A stretch of 64,000 bases of DNA from Verpa conica (Eukaryota; Ascomycota; Pezizomycetes; Pezizales; Morchellaceae): the NCBI GenBank assembly GCA_033030425.1, contig JAUFSD010000021.1, positions 434,001-498,000 on the forward strand, in the 5' to 3' direction. Shown here piece after piece: positions 11,801 through 23,538 of this stretch. The notes beneath the pieces are model-generated. The model was not told where the DNA came from. It did no database searches and saw only the letters and a program-made list of their open reading frames with translations. Position 1 is the stretch's first letter; each line of letters starts with the position of its first letter. A program made the position numbers and the translations under genes.

Positions 11801-13173
11801 TTTCCCCCAGCCGGCTGTTTGCCTGCCCATGGATGGCGGGGGCTAGGTATTGCCTGCCCCTGCAGGAAACCTTCTTTAGCGGCATATGCCCAGCGTATTA
11901 TCCCTGCAACATCTCCCCAGGGATTGCGCTCGGATCGCTGTAGTGACGCCGAAACGGTGCATCTCGCCAGGAACCTCAACCTAACGAGGAAGGAACCGCC
12001 TCTGCAATGGGACTCTTGCGATAGGTGGCCGAGACTGAAACTGGGCGTGGTCTTTTCTCGTGCCGTCGTACGTTTTCCCCCTCGTCGCTCTTGCGATTCT
12101 GGCGTCTGGATATTATGGTAATGGTAAGTATAGATCTTGGCTTGCGGTTGTGGTTGTGGTTGTGGTTGTGCTGCAATGGTACTGATGCACTACTCTTCCA
12201 GCGGCGAGGTTACATGTATGTCTTTGTGTCTGGTTACGCGCAGATTTTGATATTGGGAGGGGGCATCAAGAAATTGATTCGACGGAGACTTTTCATGACT
12301 CTAACTTTTATTTGGTCACCACCTATGAACGTTGAGGGGCGGCCAGCTTGCCGTTCTCGCCACCAAGCCCTGTCTGAACCGTCTGCCTGGTTTGATTCAT
12401 ATCTCTCAATCAAGGTGTGCTGCTGGAGGGGAGGGCGAGGGCGAGGGCGAGTAGGGATGATTCTTAGACCTTTTCCCCCTTTCCTTTCGCGTGTTTCGTC
12501 GTCACGGGCTTCCTTCCTCTTCCCTGGCAAGCGTAGAAACAAATCTCTATCTTTAGGTACATAATTCTGCTTTTCTGCTGGCTCCCTCTTTTCTACCTTT
12601 TGTCTCCCCTCCCCCTCCCTCTTTGTTCCAACTCTCTTTACCCGCCCAGGACGACGACAATAGTATCAGAGTAGTCACCTTTTTTCAAGCAAGACATCAC
12701 CTTGATGTTTTCTTGTTAATTTTGTCTTGACTCTACTCTATCCACTCTTTTATTGAGACTGTCTGTCGCTTGCCTTGATCCAATTTTCCCACTTTACCAT
12801 ATTTGGTTATCCATCCATTCGTTTTTGGCATCCATTCTCTCAGGAACCGGGTTGTGGCATCTGCAAGCTAGTTGGGCAGCGTTCTAGGGTTACATCCGGT
12901 CCAACACTAAAAGGACACCCCTTTTCTATTTACTTTCTCCAATTCCCACATTGCTGGGCTTGTGCACAAGATTCGTTCACTCTTTTCTTTCTTCATTCGG
13001 TCATTTTTGAGAAAAAAAGTCTGTCTTTTGCGAAAAGAATATTATATTCTTGCCACTCTTTTTGACTATTTGAGTACTATTCGACTGCAATTCCTTTTTT
13101 ACTAGATTATCTTATCCCACTATTTCTCTCTTTTTGATTTTTTGAAGCTACACCTTATACAAAACCGTTTGCA
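8853..13173. other. Long intergenic region without a supportable gene
   Basis: About 4.3 kb. Open frames, the longest 126 codons near 11563, show no recognisable motif and have overlapping frames of similar length on the other strand. A GGTT tetranucleotide run lies at 9641-9658, a TTGTGG hexamer run at 12141-12170 and a GAGGGC run near 12430-12452. From about 12540 the plus strand is pyrimidine-rich and probably forms the promoter and 5' leader of the membrane-protein gene at 13174. Confidence 0.55.
12141..12170. repeat. TTGTGG hexanucleotide microsatellite
   Basis: About four tandem copies of GGTTGT lie in the intergenic region upstream of the 13174 gene. A shorter GAGGGC run follows at about 12430-12452. 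Confidence 0.8.
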
Positions 13174-14536
13174 ATGGGTTGGTTTGGAGATCTCAATCTT
13201 GGTATTAAATATGCGTAAGTTTGTCTTCTAGGTGCTATTGTTAGGGCTTGATTGCTAATATTGAAGGTTCTTGTAGTATTGTTCTCTTCTCTTTGATTCT
13301 TCTGGTGTTCATTGCTGGATTTATGAAGTTATTTTATATCAGACAAAAGTATGTTACCGTGCATGGTTGATATATTTGTGGTTGTGTTACTAATATTTAT
13401 TCGTTGTATAGGACGAGAAAGTTCCAAGAAGTACATAACCATTTCCCACCCCAAGAATTAACATGTCGGTAATTGATTTACAAATACCATGAGATCTAAC
13501 AAACTCCACAGGAAGCCAAGGCTAAAGCCGCCAATGAAGAGGGGAAAGTAGAACAGATCGCGCTCAACCAAAGGGAAGAGGGGGAGGGGGATCTTTTTGG
13601 AATCAGAGCGCTAGAAAGAGGGTTCTATGGAGGAGTCGCACAATCAAGACCAAGCACTCCCACCCCCCAAAACATGTCTAGCAGTACCTTGGTACCTTCC
13701 GCAGCAAACATTCCGTTTGGTCAAAAGTCAACGGGTAGCCAATCCGCAAGTGCCACTAGCAGCGTCATCACCATTGATGTCGGAAACCCAAAGCCCCCCC
13801 AGGTACCTGCGCCGCTCGCGAAACGCCCGGAGGTTGCTGTGGACATGCAATTGAATGTTCCTGATTCACCAAAACTCCCCCGCTCCCCCGAGTCGCCCAA
13901 GTTCCCCCGATCGCCTAGCCCGCTCTCCAACAGTTCCCCGCAGTTGGAGTCAGATATTCCGACTAGCGGACTTGGTCTAAACGGATTCTCATCTGGAGGA
14001 CCTAAAATACAGAGTAATAAAGCCCCGATCCAGGTTGACGCTTCTAAGCGTACTATGACCATATTTTCTGACGCTGGGTCTGTGGTGGATGAAGACTCGC
14101 CGCCTGGCTCTAGTAGCGGGTCTCAGAGTGGACCTGGAAAAAATTTTAGCAGACCTCCTCCTTCCCCCCCAAGAGGGCAACCACAAATCAAGATCGATGC
14201 CCCGGATTCTCCAAGTAAGTTTTTTTCTACTTTCGTAGCGCGAGTTTTTGGATGGCTTTGTAGCCTTGATTTTTTTGATTTTTTTGAAACTTACTTTATG
14301 TTCGAATGCGTGCCTAAAGGTAATGAGCAGCAGTACCAGGAGAAAGAGAGGTTTCCTTCTCGACGATAAACAATAGAGGCGTAGTTGGTGGTGTGGGTGG
14401 TGATAATGTGGTGGAGGGAAATGGAGCGCAGTTGGGTGTGGATAATGGGAACAACAACAACCGGGTTTCATCGCAGTCTTTAGCGGAGGTCTACGATTCG
14501 TATTATGATGGAAGAAAGCGGGATTCGAGTGTCTGA
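13174..14536 (+). CDS. Conserved fungal single-pass membrane protein, function unknown
   Basis: Five exons, 13174..13214, 13277..13348, 13412..13430, 13512..14214 and 14331..14536, give about 346 residues. The N-terminus MGWFGDLNLGIKYA leads into one transmembrane helix (about residues 14-34: IVLFSLILLVFIAGF). A basic, helical stretch follows, then an LFGIRALERGFYGGVAQSRP block. The rest is Pro/Ser-rich and disordered, with runs of SPxxPRSP, and probably cytosolic. The LFGxRxxExGFxxGxxQSRP block is a signature I recognise from uncharacterised Pezizomycotina proteins. Exon 3 is only 19 nt; its GTACAT donor was chosen because it is the only one that restores frame. The last acceptor at 14330 was chosen because it opens 68 further codons; a nearer acceptor would stop at 14369. 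Confidence 0.72.
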
Positions 14537-15686
14537 TGCTCCTACAAGTCTGTCGGTTTGCATGAGTAATCTAGTTTAACTCGACAGCGACTTACAAAGC
14601 CGATTATCGAGAGTATGTTTTGATTGGAAGGGGAGGGGGCAATTTTCGATAAAACAGACACGACTCGGCTAGATTCTGATGATGGTTAATGTGATGGTAA
14701 TATCGACCAACCGAAAAAACGTCATCCCCTATCAACTGTTTATAATACCCGTGTTTCATCTCCGTTACGTTTCTCACTCTCTAGGGCAATATATCCTAAT
14801 GCTACTTTTGTCTATACCACCGCTGTTTATGATTTTGATTTTTTGCCTTTGACTCCTCCCCCCCAATGCGTTCCCATAAAATGTATAGGCCTGATACCTT
14901 CTTTATATTCTTAATGTTTGTTGGATTTGGATTCCTGTTTCGGATTTGTTTACCCGCAGTTCTGCCTTTTTTTTTGTACCTCCCACACCCTTCCTTTGCT
15001 TGATTGATTTTTAGAAAAAGATACAAGGAGGGGATTGTGTTTGATATCCGGGTTATAGTATATACCCTTACTGCATATGTCTCGCATACGAGTGTTGACG
15101 GCTCTGTAGTATTTTCGCTTCTCGACTTTTTTGTTTGTGAGTTTTACCTTTTAGTGTTTTTTCTGCGGGTGCGGGTGTCTTTGTTCTTTGTGTGGTTTTG
15201 TGTCGTGTATGTGTGTTAGCTGTAGTAATATTATTTACTAGGCTATCCCATATTTCTTATTTAGTCGAGGGAGTAGAGAGGGGGTGTGGAGGGAATCCAG
15301 GAGTTGATAAAAGCTCTGGTTACGGCATGCTCATTACAGCCAAAGATGCTATGGTGACCCATGAACCTGAGTGATACTTGGTGAGTCCATGTAGGCAGAC
15401 AAGGGAGTGATACTTGGTGAGATACCTGACAGCAGGTATTACATGTATACACGTAGATAAAGGGGAAACACCTTATGTAATCCAGCGGCGGTGAACGTAG
15501 CCCACGTCAACCAACCCTACCATATGTACTCCATGTATACATATGGTCGGTCCACCTTCGGCACCCCGTCCGCACCTCTCCCAACGGGTATCGTCAGTTC
15601 TACTCTAATCATCAGGCGTATAATCGTCTGACGTCCACCCGATAACATACATATAGATAGTGGTGGTTCGATGCTCATCGTTTTTT

Positions 15687-15692
15687 CACGTG
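15687..15692. promoter_or_regulatory. CACGTG E-box in the ERG1 upstream region
   Basis: A palindromic CACGTG preceded by TTTTTT lies about 220 bp upstream of the ERG1 start codon. bHLH regulators, including fungal sterol-responsive SREBP-type factors, bind E-box-like sites. A 6-mer can occur by chance, so the role is only inferred. Confidence 0.25.
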
Positions 15693-15847
15693 TCAGACCG
15701 TATCATGCACGGTGGCTTGCTCTTACCCCTTGAATCTAACACTTTCCCTCCCCCCCCAGTAACAACATCCTTCCACATAAAGACATCCCTCCCCTCGTCT
15801 AAACTTTTCTTCTTTCCTTTCTTTTCATCACTTCTCAAAACAACAGT

Positions 15848-15883
15848 CTTTACGCATCACATTCACTTTACGCATCACATTCA
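15848..15883. repeat. 18-bp tandem duplication in the ERG1 leader
   Basis: The unit CTTTACGCATCACATTCA occurs twice head to tail, ending 30 bp before the ERG1 start codon, probably in the 5' untranslated region. Confidence 0.85.
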
Positions 15884-15913
15884 CTTCAGGCTGCTATTAG
15901 ATACCATAGTTCA

Positions 15914-17529
15914 ATGTCTTCCCTCACAAAAACAGAGCGACGGGAAAACTCCTACGATGTTGTCATCGTCGGTGCGGGAATAATTGGGTGTGCGCTCGCC
16001 TCCGCCTTCGGGAAGCAAGGTCGCCATGTTTTGCTGCTTGAACGTGATCTTTCGGAACCCGATAGGATTGTTGGGGAGCTGCTGCAACCGGGGGGAGTGA
16101 GTGCGTTGGAGAAGTTGGGGATGAGGGGTGAGTTGGTTCTTTTTTCTTCTCTTGCTTTCCTTCCCTCGGTCGGTTGGTTGCGATTGGAATTTTGTGCTGA
16201 TAGCCCGGTGGTGCAGATTGTCTCGAGGGAATTGATTCGGTCAAGGTCTACGGATACGAGTGCATTTACCATGGCGAAAGAGTCACAATTCCTTATCCTA
16301 AGGGACCTGACGGGAAGGCTCCGGAGGGGAGGTCGTTTCATCATGGAAAATTCATCATGAAACTACGTGAGGCGGCAAGGAGAGCTCCAAAGTATGCTAC
16401 CCCCTGCTGATACGAGGGATCACAACCGGGAATACATGCTTACAACCCCCCGATATAGTGTTACCATCCTTGAAACTACTGTTCGCGATGTTATCAAGAA
16501 CGAGGCTACGGGCCAGGTCCTTGGTGTTGTCTGCAAAAAGAAGGGTTCCGACCTCGAGGAACATTTCTTTGGCGCCCTTACCGTTTCCGCTGACGGCTAT
16601 GCCTCAAATTTCCGTAAGAAGTGCATCAACAAGAAACCTCAAGTCCGATCCAACTTTGTCGGCCTCGAACTCAAAGATGCTGTCCTTCCCTCCCCCAATC
16701 ATGGTCACGTCATCATGGGGAACAACCCCCCTGTTCTTCTCTACCAGATTGGCACACACGAGACTAGGGCTCTCATTGACATGCCAAAGATGCCTACTAC
16801 AGCAGAGGGGGGTGTAAAAGCTCACCTTATGAACGTTGTTCTCCCCGACCTCCCCGAGTGCATCCAGCCATCATTCAAAGCTGCATTGGATGCAGAGCGA
16901 TTCCCGAGCATGCCCAACTCGTTTCTGCCAGCAAGCACAAATACAACACCTGGAATGATCCTACTAGGTGACGCAATGAACATGCGACATCCTCTTACTG
17001 GAGGCGGCATGACAGTCGCCTTCAATGACGTTGTCCTCGTTACCGAGCTCCTCAGCCCCTCAAACGTACCTGATCTGGAAGACACAAACTTAGTCCTCCG
17101 CCAAATGTCTCGTTTCCACTGGGACCGTAAATCATTGACAAGTGTCATAAATATCCTTGCTCAAGCTCTGTACTCCCTATTCGCTGCCAATGGTTTGTAT
17201 CCCCTCGCTGTTTTAATTGGGTTGTTTTACCTTCACATTACTAACATGACATAGATGATCGTCTCCGAACCCTTCAGAAAGGTTGTTTCGAATACTTCCG
17301 TGTTGGTGGCCAATGCATCGACGGTCCGGTAGGTCTCCTCGCGGGTATCATCCGTCAACCGATAGTACTATTTTACCACTTTTTCGCAGTTGCGTTTTAC
17401 AGTATGTGGGTTATGTTTGCGAGCTTGAGCATGTCTAACTGGCCTGTTGCCTTTGTGAAGAGCTTCGGTGTGTTTTATAAGGCGTGTGTGGTGCTACTTC
17501 CATATATTTTTTCGGAAATTAAGGCATAA
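15914..17529 (+). CDS. ERG1: Squalene monooxygenase (squalene epoxidase)
   Basis: Catalyses the FAD- and NADPH-dependent conversion of squalene to 2,3-oxidosqualene, an early oxygen-requiring step of ergosterol synthesis at the ER and lipid droplets, and the target of allylamine antifungals. Four exons, 15914..16127, 16217..16391, 16459..17192 and 17255..17529, give about 465 residues, the usual fungal length. The N-terminus carries a Rossmann FAD motif (VVIVGAGIIG, GxGxxG at residues 20-25) and the ERD after beta2. Exon 2 has YHGERVTIPYPKG, and exon 3 has LLGDAMNMRHPLTGGGMTVA, the squalene epoxidase FAD/substrate signature. The C-terminal exon is hydrophobic, as expected for membrane attachment. 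All junctions are in phase, with donors GTGAGT, GTATGC and GTTTGT. Confidence 0.96.
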
Positions 17530-18108
17530 TGTAATGTTAAGGGGGTGATTTTTATTCTTGTTTTTATGATGGATGCTTCTTGTATATTATCACCCTTTTT
17601 CTCTTTTTTTTCTGCTTTGTGAGTAGGTTAAGCATAGAACTTAGATGCTTTTAATGTTAATGGTATATATGTAGTTATGGACGCCGATCTCTGATACTGC
17701 GTTTTTTTTGATATATATACATGAATTACCTTATTATGATAGATGGAGTCTAGAGTCACATGAAAGGCTAAGGATTAGTGTGGGGTAGATGGTGGCTTTT
17801 CACATGTGAGCCTGCATTTCGAACCCTTGTAGTATATACACTACATGTACTTGCATGTGCTTCACGAAACTTACTAAGTACAGCCAGGCGCTCAAGGGCT
17901 TGAGGTCATGAAGAATCACTCGGCGATTACGACAATGTATACGACAGCTCTACACAGCCTATGATGAGGTTTCACATTTTCTGAGGTCATCCCTACTGCG
18001 ATTTACGTGGTGGGGGTAAGGGAGGAGGAGGGATTCTATCAGGTTTACCAGCTAATTTCGAAGAATCACTATCCTCTTCCGATGAATATCTCATATCTAG
18101 CTACCCCT
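17530..18108. other. Intergenic region between convergent ERG1 and YSA1-like genes
   Basis: AT-rich 3' flanks of two convergent genes. No open frame or repeat of note was seen. Confidence 0.6.
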
Positions 18109-18903
18109 CTATAGAAACTTCCATTTCCTTGCAACCTCGAATCCTTCTGCAAGAGATCCAACCCTAGCATCGATAGCAAAGCCTTCTCCCTCCATACGTC
18201 TACACTCCTTATAAAGATCTTTCAAGGGCACGGTAAAGCACTCGATGAACTCGTTCTCTTCAAGGTGCTGCTTGGGGTTCTTATTGCGTTTGTCGGTGAG
18301 ATCGATCTTAACGTGGATGAAGTGGAGGTTGGTATTGCACATGCCTATGGCGCTGTTAGCTTGGGCGAAGAAGGGGAGTAAAGGGAGGGTCACCAGGATC
18401 GTTAAACATCAAGCAGCTCCTTTCACCTACGTCGCCAACCTTTTCGACGACTCCATGGTAGCCGGTTTCTTCATAGAGTTCACGGACTGCACATTCCTCG
18501 GGGGTTTCGTCGGCGTCGATTAGACCTGCGGGGACCTCAATGGTGATCTACAGACCATTGGTAACTATTGTTGGTACAATCTTCGGCTGGGATTATTTCA
18601 CACCTTTCCAATTGGCGGACGATATTGCTTCTGTAGTAATAGCTCTGGTGGTTGCCCTGGGTTTTCTAGAACTGCAATGATACCAACACCATCAAAATCA
18701 ACTCCTGGAGGGCGTGTACAACGCTCGCTAGATTCCCAGGTCCTCTCAACACCGTTGGGGTCGGTATATGTTGTTCTATATTCATTAGCTCTTTATCCAC
18801 AGCGTAAGTCCAAGTGGGCTTACTTGACTAGTTTGACCCATTTGGCATCACGGGTCATGAGTGGCTCTTGGGAGATTATCTTGCTGGCAGCGATGTTAGA
18901 CAT
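18109..18903 (-). CDS. YSA1: ADP-ribose pyrophosphatase (Nudix, YSA1/NUDT5 type)
   Basis: Hydrolyses ADP-ribose and related ADP-sugars to AMP and a sugar phosphate. Four exons on the minus strand, 18903..18824, 18775..18604, 18547..18394 and 18344..18109, give about 213 residues, close to human NUDT5 and yeast Ysa1. Exon 2 has [14 protein letters not shown] and the [10 protein letters not shown] element. Exon 3 has a perfect Nudix box ([20 protein letters not shown], then TGY) and MFNDPG. Exon 4 has [13 protein letters not shown] and the terminal [15 protein letters not shown]. The first intron is taken as 47 nt (18823..18776, with a GCTAAT branch site), because it restores the conserved KTTYTDP junction. 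Confidence 0.93.
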
Positions 18904-19242
18904 GACTTCTTATTATGGATGTTGGAGATTGATTGATGGTGTTGGGGTTTTAGGTAGATGCGGGGGGTTGAGGCTCTGTAGGTGGCGTACTTGGCATAGC
19001 CTTGTTGCCACGCGAGCAAAATAATAAAATCAGTGGGACCAAGGCCAGGTATAAAACAGACGATAGGTAAGTAGTAAATTTGTCCTTTGGTAAGTTAAGG
19101 CTCTTCAGCTACATTGATAAAATAATATCTTCCTCTCCCTACCGTGACGCTCGACTATGGTCACGAGCTTTGGACTTGGAGTAATTTAGAGGAACAAGAT
19201 GAACTTTGTCGGCCCAGATATAAATAGTTTTTTTTTAAATAA
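18904..19242. other. Short intergenic region
   Basis: Promoter side of the YSA1-like gene and 3' flank of the next minus-strand gene. No gene or repeat was recognised. Confidence 0.5.
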
Positions 19243-19710
19243 CTAAGCCTTCAAATTCCTAGCCGGGATATACGGCCTGATATACTTCTCCACCCAAGAC
19301 TCTGGGATATCCTTCGCATCATCCAGCCCATTGTTAATTCTGTCAATATACTCCGTTTTCACTACACCTTCTTCCGATCTCGGGTCCACATATACTATAG
19401 CTTTCACCAACCGCCAATCATCCAACATTTGAACCTCTAACACCTTTCTCTCGTAACAAATTGGTACACCTTCATACCTATCTAGTATACTGATTTCTTC
19501 TTCAGTAATACTATAAACAACACCGTAGCATTTGTCTTTAGGTGATGGAGAGACATTGGCGTATCCCCGAGAATAGATAAACCAGCGGTAGAGCGGGAGA
19601 GTGGCGGTTCCAACTATTGTGCTTGAGGGGCAACGGGTGACCATTTGTCTAATCCAAAGGTTTGAGCCATAGGCAAAGTAGAGGGCTCTTGGAGGCTTTT
19701 CTTCGTTCAT
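19243..19710 (-). CDS. Gamma-glutamylcyclotransferase-like (AIG2/GGCT fold) protein
   Basis: Intronless frame of 155 residues. It begins MNEEKPPRALYFAYGSNLWI; the YFAYGSNL motif (residues 11-18) is the substrate-binding loop of the GGCT/AIG2-like fold. Glu80 in LDRYEGVP sits where the family's catalytic acid is expected. SRGYANVSPSP and CYGVVYSI are further family-like strands. The family includes gamma-glutamylcyclotransferases that release 5-oxoproline from gamma-glutamyl peptides and gamma-glutamylamine cyclotransferases; which substrate applies here cannot be told from the sequence. The start is the only Met ahead of the motif. Confidence 0.85.
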   Translation of the reverse strand: MNEEKPPRALYFAYGSNLWIRQMVTRCPSSTIVGTATLPLYRWFIYSRGYANVSPSPKDKCYGVVYSITEEEISILDRYEGVPICYERKVLEVQMLDDWRLVKAIVYVDPRSEEGVVKTEYIDRINNGLDDAKDIPESWVEKYIRPYIPARNLKA

Positions 19711-22591
19711 TTTAGACGAACTAGAGGATTGTGGGATTATCGTATATTGAAAAGATGGTAGAAGAACACCACTAGGTGTTTACGTAGCCACGACCCCGGG
19801 GGGGCACATATGTAGATAAATATGACTGTAGCTCTAACTTGGGTGTATGCATGTAGTCTCATTCTTACTTTTACTACACGTATGTAAAGTGCATTAGACT
19901 AGAAAAGCGGAGGAGTACCCGGGCATAGTATAGCGTGCTTTATCTCGGAGAAAGGGCCCAAGCCACGGGTGCCGAGAGTTAACTTTAGCTAAGGTGCTTG
20001 ATTGGTCGAATCAATTCGTCATTTTGACGTGTTAGTGTGTCATATTACTAGGGGTAGGGATATGAAGATGGAATAGTAAATGTAGGCTTATTCGATTTAT
20101 ATAATGATTATTGTTTAGAGAATGCAGTCTAACTTTTCTAGCATAATTCCTAGAGGTATTGTAGTTGGGGTATATCGCTGAAAGACTGGTCCCGAACGGT
20201 TGGGTGTGACGGTTTAGGGGATACCATCTTCGCTAAAGTAGGGAGATGTAACTTCTGATGGGACTTATACTTGACTCACTGTAGACTCTCCTACTGCCTT
20301 AAGCACCCTATGATGTAAGCTTAAAGGTAGTATTAGGCTGTCAATGACACAAGCTTCCAGAGCCGCAATCATGACATCACACCAGTGGCATCCTCATGAC
20401 ATTCCAAAGAACAGTCCAGCCCTTCAGGGCAAACCCCAGCCTAGGCGGCAAAAGGAGAGTTCTCGGCGCCAAGAAATACACTACTATATAATCAAGGCTT
20501 CCCCGCGTCCCTCTAAGAAATTCATACTTACCTGGCGACGAAATTCGGCGCACACGTAGGCCAGATTTCCGGATGCGACATACCCTCATTGCACAGCGAG
20601 GGTTGAGCTTCTGCCAAAGGTCTTCGGGCCTTCTGGGTTGCTTAATTTTTGATTTAATCCTGGCCTTGGCTGTGCGGGTTAATTTCTTTTTCCTTCTTCC
20701 AGTTGGCTGCTTGGGAGTTGTCCGAGGCGTTGATCTGGGTGGGGTATGATCGGTAGTATGTGAAGAGAGGGGGCAGGATTTGTATCCTAGAACAATGCAC
20801 TACGAGAGATAACTGCATATTATTATCGTTCTGAAGTTTGAGTTTTTAGGATGGCTGAAGAATAAGTCCGGTGTCATTAAGGGAGGGAAGATTTATTGGT
20901 TGCTAGGAAACCTAACCCACTGCCAATATCACTACCCCCAACCGGACCAGCTAATGGAAGGTATCTCATATTCTACAGACGCGCCAGCCGCGCCATCTAG
21001 GGCTGTTTCTGAATATTCATACCCCTCTGTCCAATCGAGCGGATTGCAGCTCCGGAAACATCTTACCTCGCTCTACTGGCCACAACAATACTAAATCTCC
21101 GGAGAGGGATAAACTACAGATGTTTCATATTATGCGGGTTCTAGTTAGTAGGGTCTGGTGACAAGGCTAATACAGCTCTCGGTAGGATTATTGTGGAAAT
21201 GTGGCGCGCAAGATAATTGGTCTTCTACGTTTATGACGGACGTTTGGACAATATCATTTGCTAGCAGCCCTGCTCGATAATCCCTGTTTCTAGAATAATT
21301 CTACCGGAGGCTGTACGAGTTTTAATTCCGATATTGGTTATAATGCTCGGTTTTATTGCTGGTAGTAGTTGTGTCAACCGAGGTTGGGTATAGAAGTACG
21401 GTGTTCTGTAGAAATCAGAGTAACCTATTGAAATGCCAAAGTAGCCATGCTGGAGTTGTGGGCTTTATCGGATTATTTAGGACATACAACTTATTATCAC
21501 TCTAAAATTATATTAACGATGTTCAGGAGGGGAGTTTGGATTATTTTGTCGGGTATCGGCTGCTGGTATGGGAGTAGGGTTTCTGCTGGGCTTTGTTTGA
21601 TGTTAGAAAAGGCTTCTTAAGTAGGTGGCTTGTGGTTACATAAGCATATATTGAGATCCTATATAAAATACTGGATTGTTATCTCTTAGCTATCAATACC
21701 TTACGACACTTAGGGTTATATGATACGTTATGAATAATTAGGATACTATTTCCTAGGGAAGAGTTTTGGGCTACTTAAATACACGTTCCGGTGCTAGAAG
21801 GGTGACTTTGTTCAATATAATAAGTCCATGGCCCTAGTAGTACACTGGACGAGTACTCATTTTATATTAAATGAACGAATAAATTAATCATAAGTACATG
21901 CAGCCCAAAGACTATGGTACTCGCACTCCACTAAATCCAAAGCGCTTGTACTTAGGCGTTCATTAATATCTCGTAATGAGGCTACAATCACATAGCCTTG
22001 TCAAAGTAATCATGATGTAACAACAGCTGCATAGGTTCACTATATGTGTTTATTCTTCACTTTTGTTGCTCTTATACAATTATTTATGTGTCTGTTGAAG
22101 TACATGTACGTTGCGCAGTTTCAGCTTCAACTTCGTTCCGAGATATTAGTAAACGCCTAAGTAGGGTCTCACCTAAAGGTGTGGAATACCCCAACCAGCT
22201 GAAGCCAACAAGCACCAAGGAACTTAAACAAATAAAACAAAACAAAAGCGCACACAAGCACCGCTACTCCACATCCTTCATCTCCTTGTCTTCACTTGGC
22301 TCGCTCATTTTGTATTATTACATAGTGAGATGGAGTCAAGTACATAATACGATCTTTGGTATCCATTCATGTAATAGTCTCCGGTACTATATTTGTGTAA
22401 CGGGATTTTTTTTTGCATGTCCGGTTTGATCTAAATAATCATTTCTTGTTCCCACCTAGCTCCAAACCCGAGACGTAATGTAGAAATTTAAATACGCGAA
22501 ACCCAAACTATAGCTTTAGAAAAGAAAGGACCAGACAACTCCTCACTTAGGTATAAAGGACAGTCCACCTCTTGCATAAAACAAATTTATT
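19711..22591. other. Intergenic region with a MITE
   Basis: About 2.9 kb without a supportable gene. Short frames such as the one near 20344 have no recognisable motif and coexist with an equally long antisense frame. A TA-flanked inverted-repeat element occupies 21951-22161. The rest is AT-rich and unremarkable. Confidence 0.55.
21951..22161. mobile_element. MITE, CTTAGGCG terminal-repeat family (211 bp)
   Basis: The left end reads CTTAGGCGTTCATTAATATC. The reverse complement of the right end reads CTTAGGCGTTTACTAATATC, continuing similarly for about 30 bp with a few mismatches. Both ends abut TA (21949-21950 and 22162-22163). There is no coding capacity. A second copy lies at about 55685-55930. 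The TA target and short length fit a non-autonomous Tc1/mariner-type element. Confidence 0.8.
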
Positions 22592-23220
22592 TTACTCCCT
22601 CTGCACAATAACTAACAATCCCATAATCCCCAACAACGCGGTCTTCATCCAAGGGTGCTCACTGAGCATTATGGTAACGTAGCCCACGAATGGAACGTAC
22701 CCAACCACACTCCCAATCACCTGCTTCTCACGATCAATATACCATTGCCCGCGAGGGTAGAGCTCGATATCGTCTGCATTGTTGTTGTCACCTTTTGTGA
22801 GGAGGTTGAGAGGAGTTTTACTATAGCTACAAATTAGCACCTATACTGCTATAGGAAAAGAAGGAGAGGTACTCACGATCCCTGATGCTTCCGGACAACT
22901 CTGTGGACAATTGGGATTGCAGTGCCTACATTGTAGACGACGATTTCTCCGACCTGCGTTCCGCCGAATTCGGTGGGATCCTTGTTGAGGTCTAGATTTC
23001 GATTCCAGAGGAATAGAAGATCACCGCGCTGGAATGCGGGCTCCATAGAACCGCTTAGGACGACGACAATTGGAGAAGGCGAGTTTGTGGCGACGGAGAG
23101 ACCCTTCCAGAGCATGAACGCTGTTGAGAGGATTAATGCGAAGTTGAGGGCCTGGGAGAGGAGTTGGCGGGGATTGAGGCGGCGGAGCTCGGACATACCG
23201 AGAGAGTCAAGGAGGGACAT
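22592..23220 (-). CDS. SEC11: Signal peptidase complex catalytic subunit
   Basis: Serine protease of the ER signal peptidase complex that removes signal peptides from secretory proteins. Two exons, 23220..22877 and 22826..22592, give about 192 residues. The catalytic Ser58 is in [10 protein letters not shown] and the catalytic His106 in IPIVHRVV. The acidic [10 protein letters not shown] block follows the intron, then [11 protein letters not shown] and a final hydrophobic helix. An N-terminal transmembrane segment spans about residues 25-45. The donor is GTGAGT. The acceptor could instead be 6 nt further in (exon from 22820), which only drops Tyr-Ser. The gene is divergent from VPS34 across 318 bp. 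Confidence 0.95.
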
Positions 23221-23538
23221 TGTTGTATAGCAAGGAGTTCTGGGAGGGAGTTGGTTGGAGAAGCTTTGATGGGGGGGTGGAACTACTCGGGGGTGTGTTT
23301 ATGGAGGTTGAGATGTTGAAAGGTGTCGGGATGGGAGATCCTTGGCGGATACACAATGTGACCTTACACTGTACTGTAGGTATGCAGGTCACAGTATGGA
23401 TTGTCACGTGCCAGGGCAACCCACCTCGATAGTGGGCTAGGTATCTTATCCAGACTTCACCTACCACCACCTCCCCAAACTCACCTTCAGCAACTCTCTT
23501 CCGCCACCTCCGCAAGGCTATCTTCATTCTTCGTTAAC
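23221..23538. promoter_or_regulatory. Bidirectional SEC11/VPS34 promoter region
   Basis: 318 bp separate the start codons of two divergent housekeeping genes, so both core promoters must lie here or within the leaders. I see no TATA box I would trust. Confidence 0.5.

Larger units (their letters stand above)
14537..15913. other. Intergenic region upstream of ERG1
   Basis: 3' flank of the membrane-protein gene plus the ERG1 promoter. It contains a direct repeat (AGTGATACTTGGTGAG near 15371 and 15405) and a short inverted repeat at 15519-15547 with 10-bp arms ACCATATGTA/TACATATGGT. A CACGTG E-box lies at 15687-15692 and an 18-bp tandem duplication at 15848-15883. No gene was seen. Confidence 0.55.

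Noticed and set aside
11563..11943. 126-codon open frame
   Set aside because: No recognisable motif, no good intron context, and overlapping frames of similar length on the other strand.
18791..18823. 33-nt first intron in the YSA1-like gene
   Set aside because: Too short for a fungal intron; extending to the next AG gives 47 nt with a GCTAAT branch site and restores the conserved KTTYTDP junction.
20344..20589. 70-codon frames on both strands
   Set aside because: Sense and antisense frames of equal length with no family resemblance.
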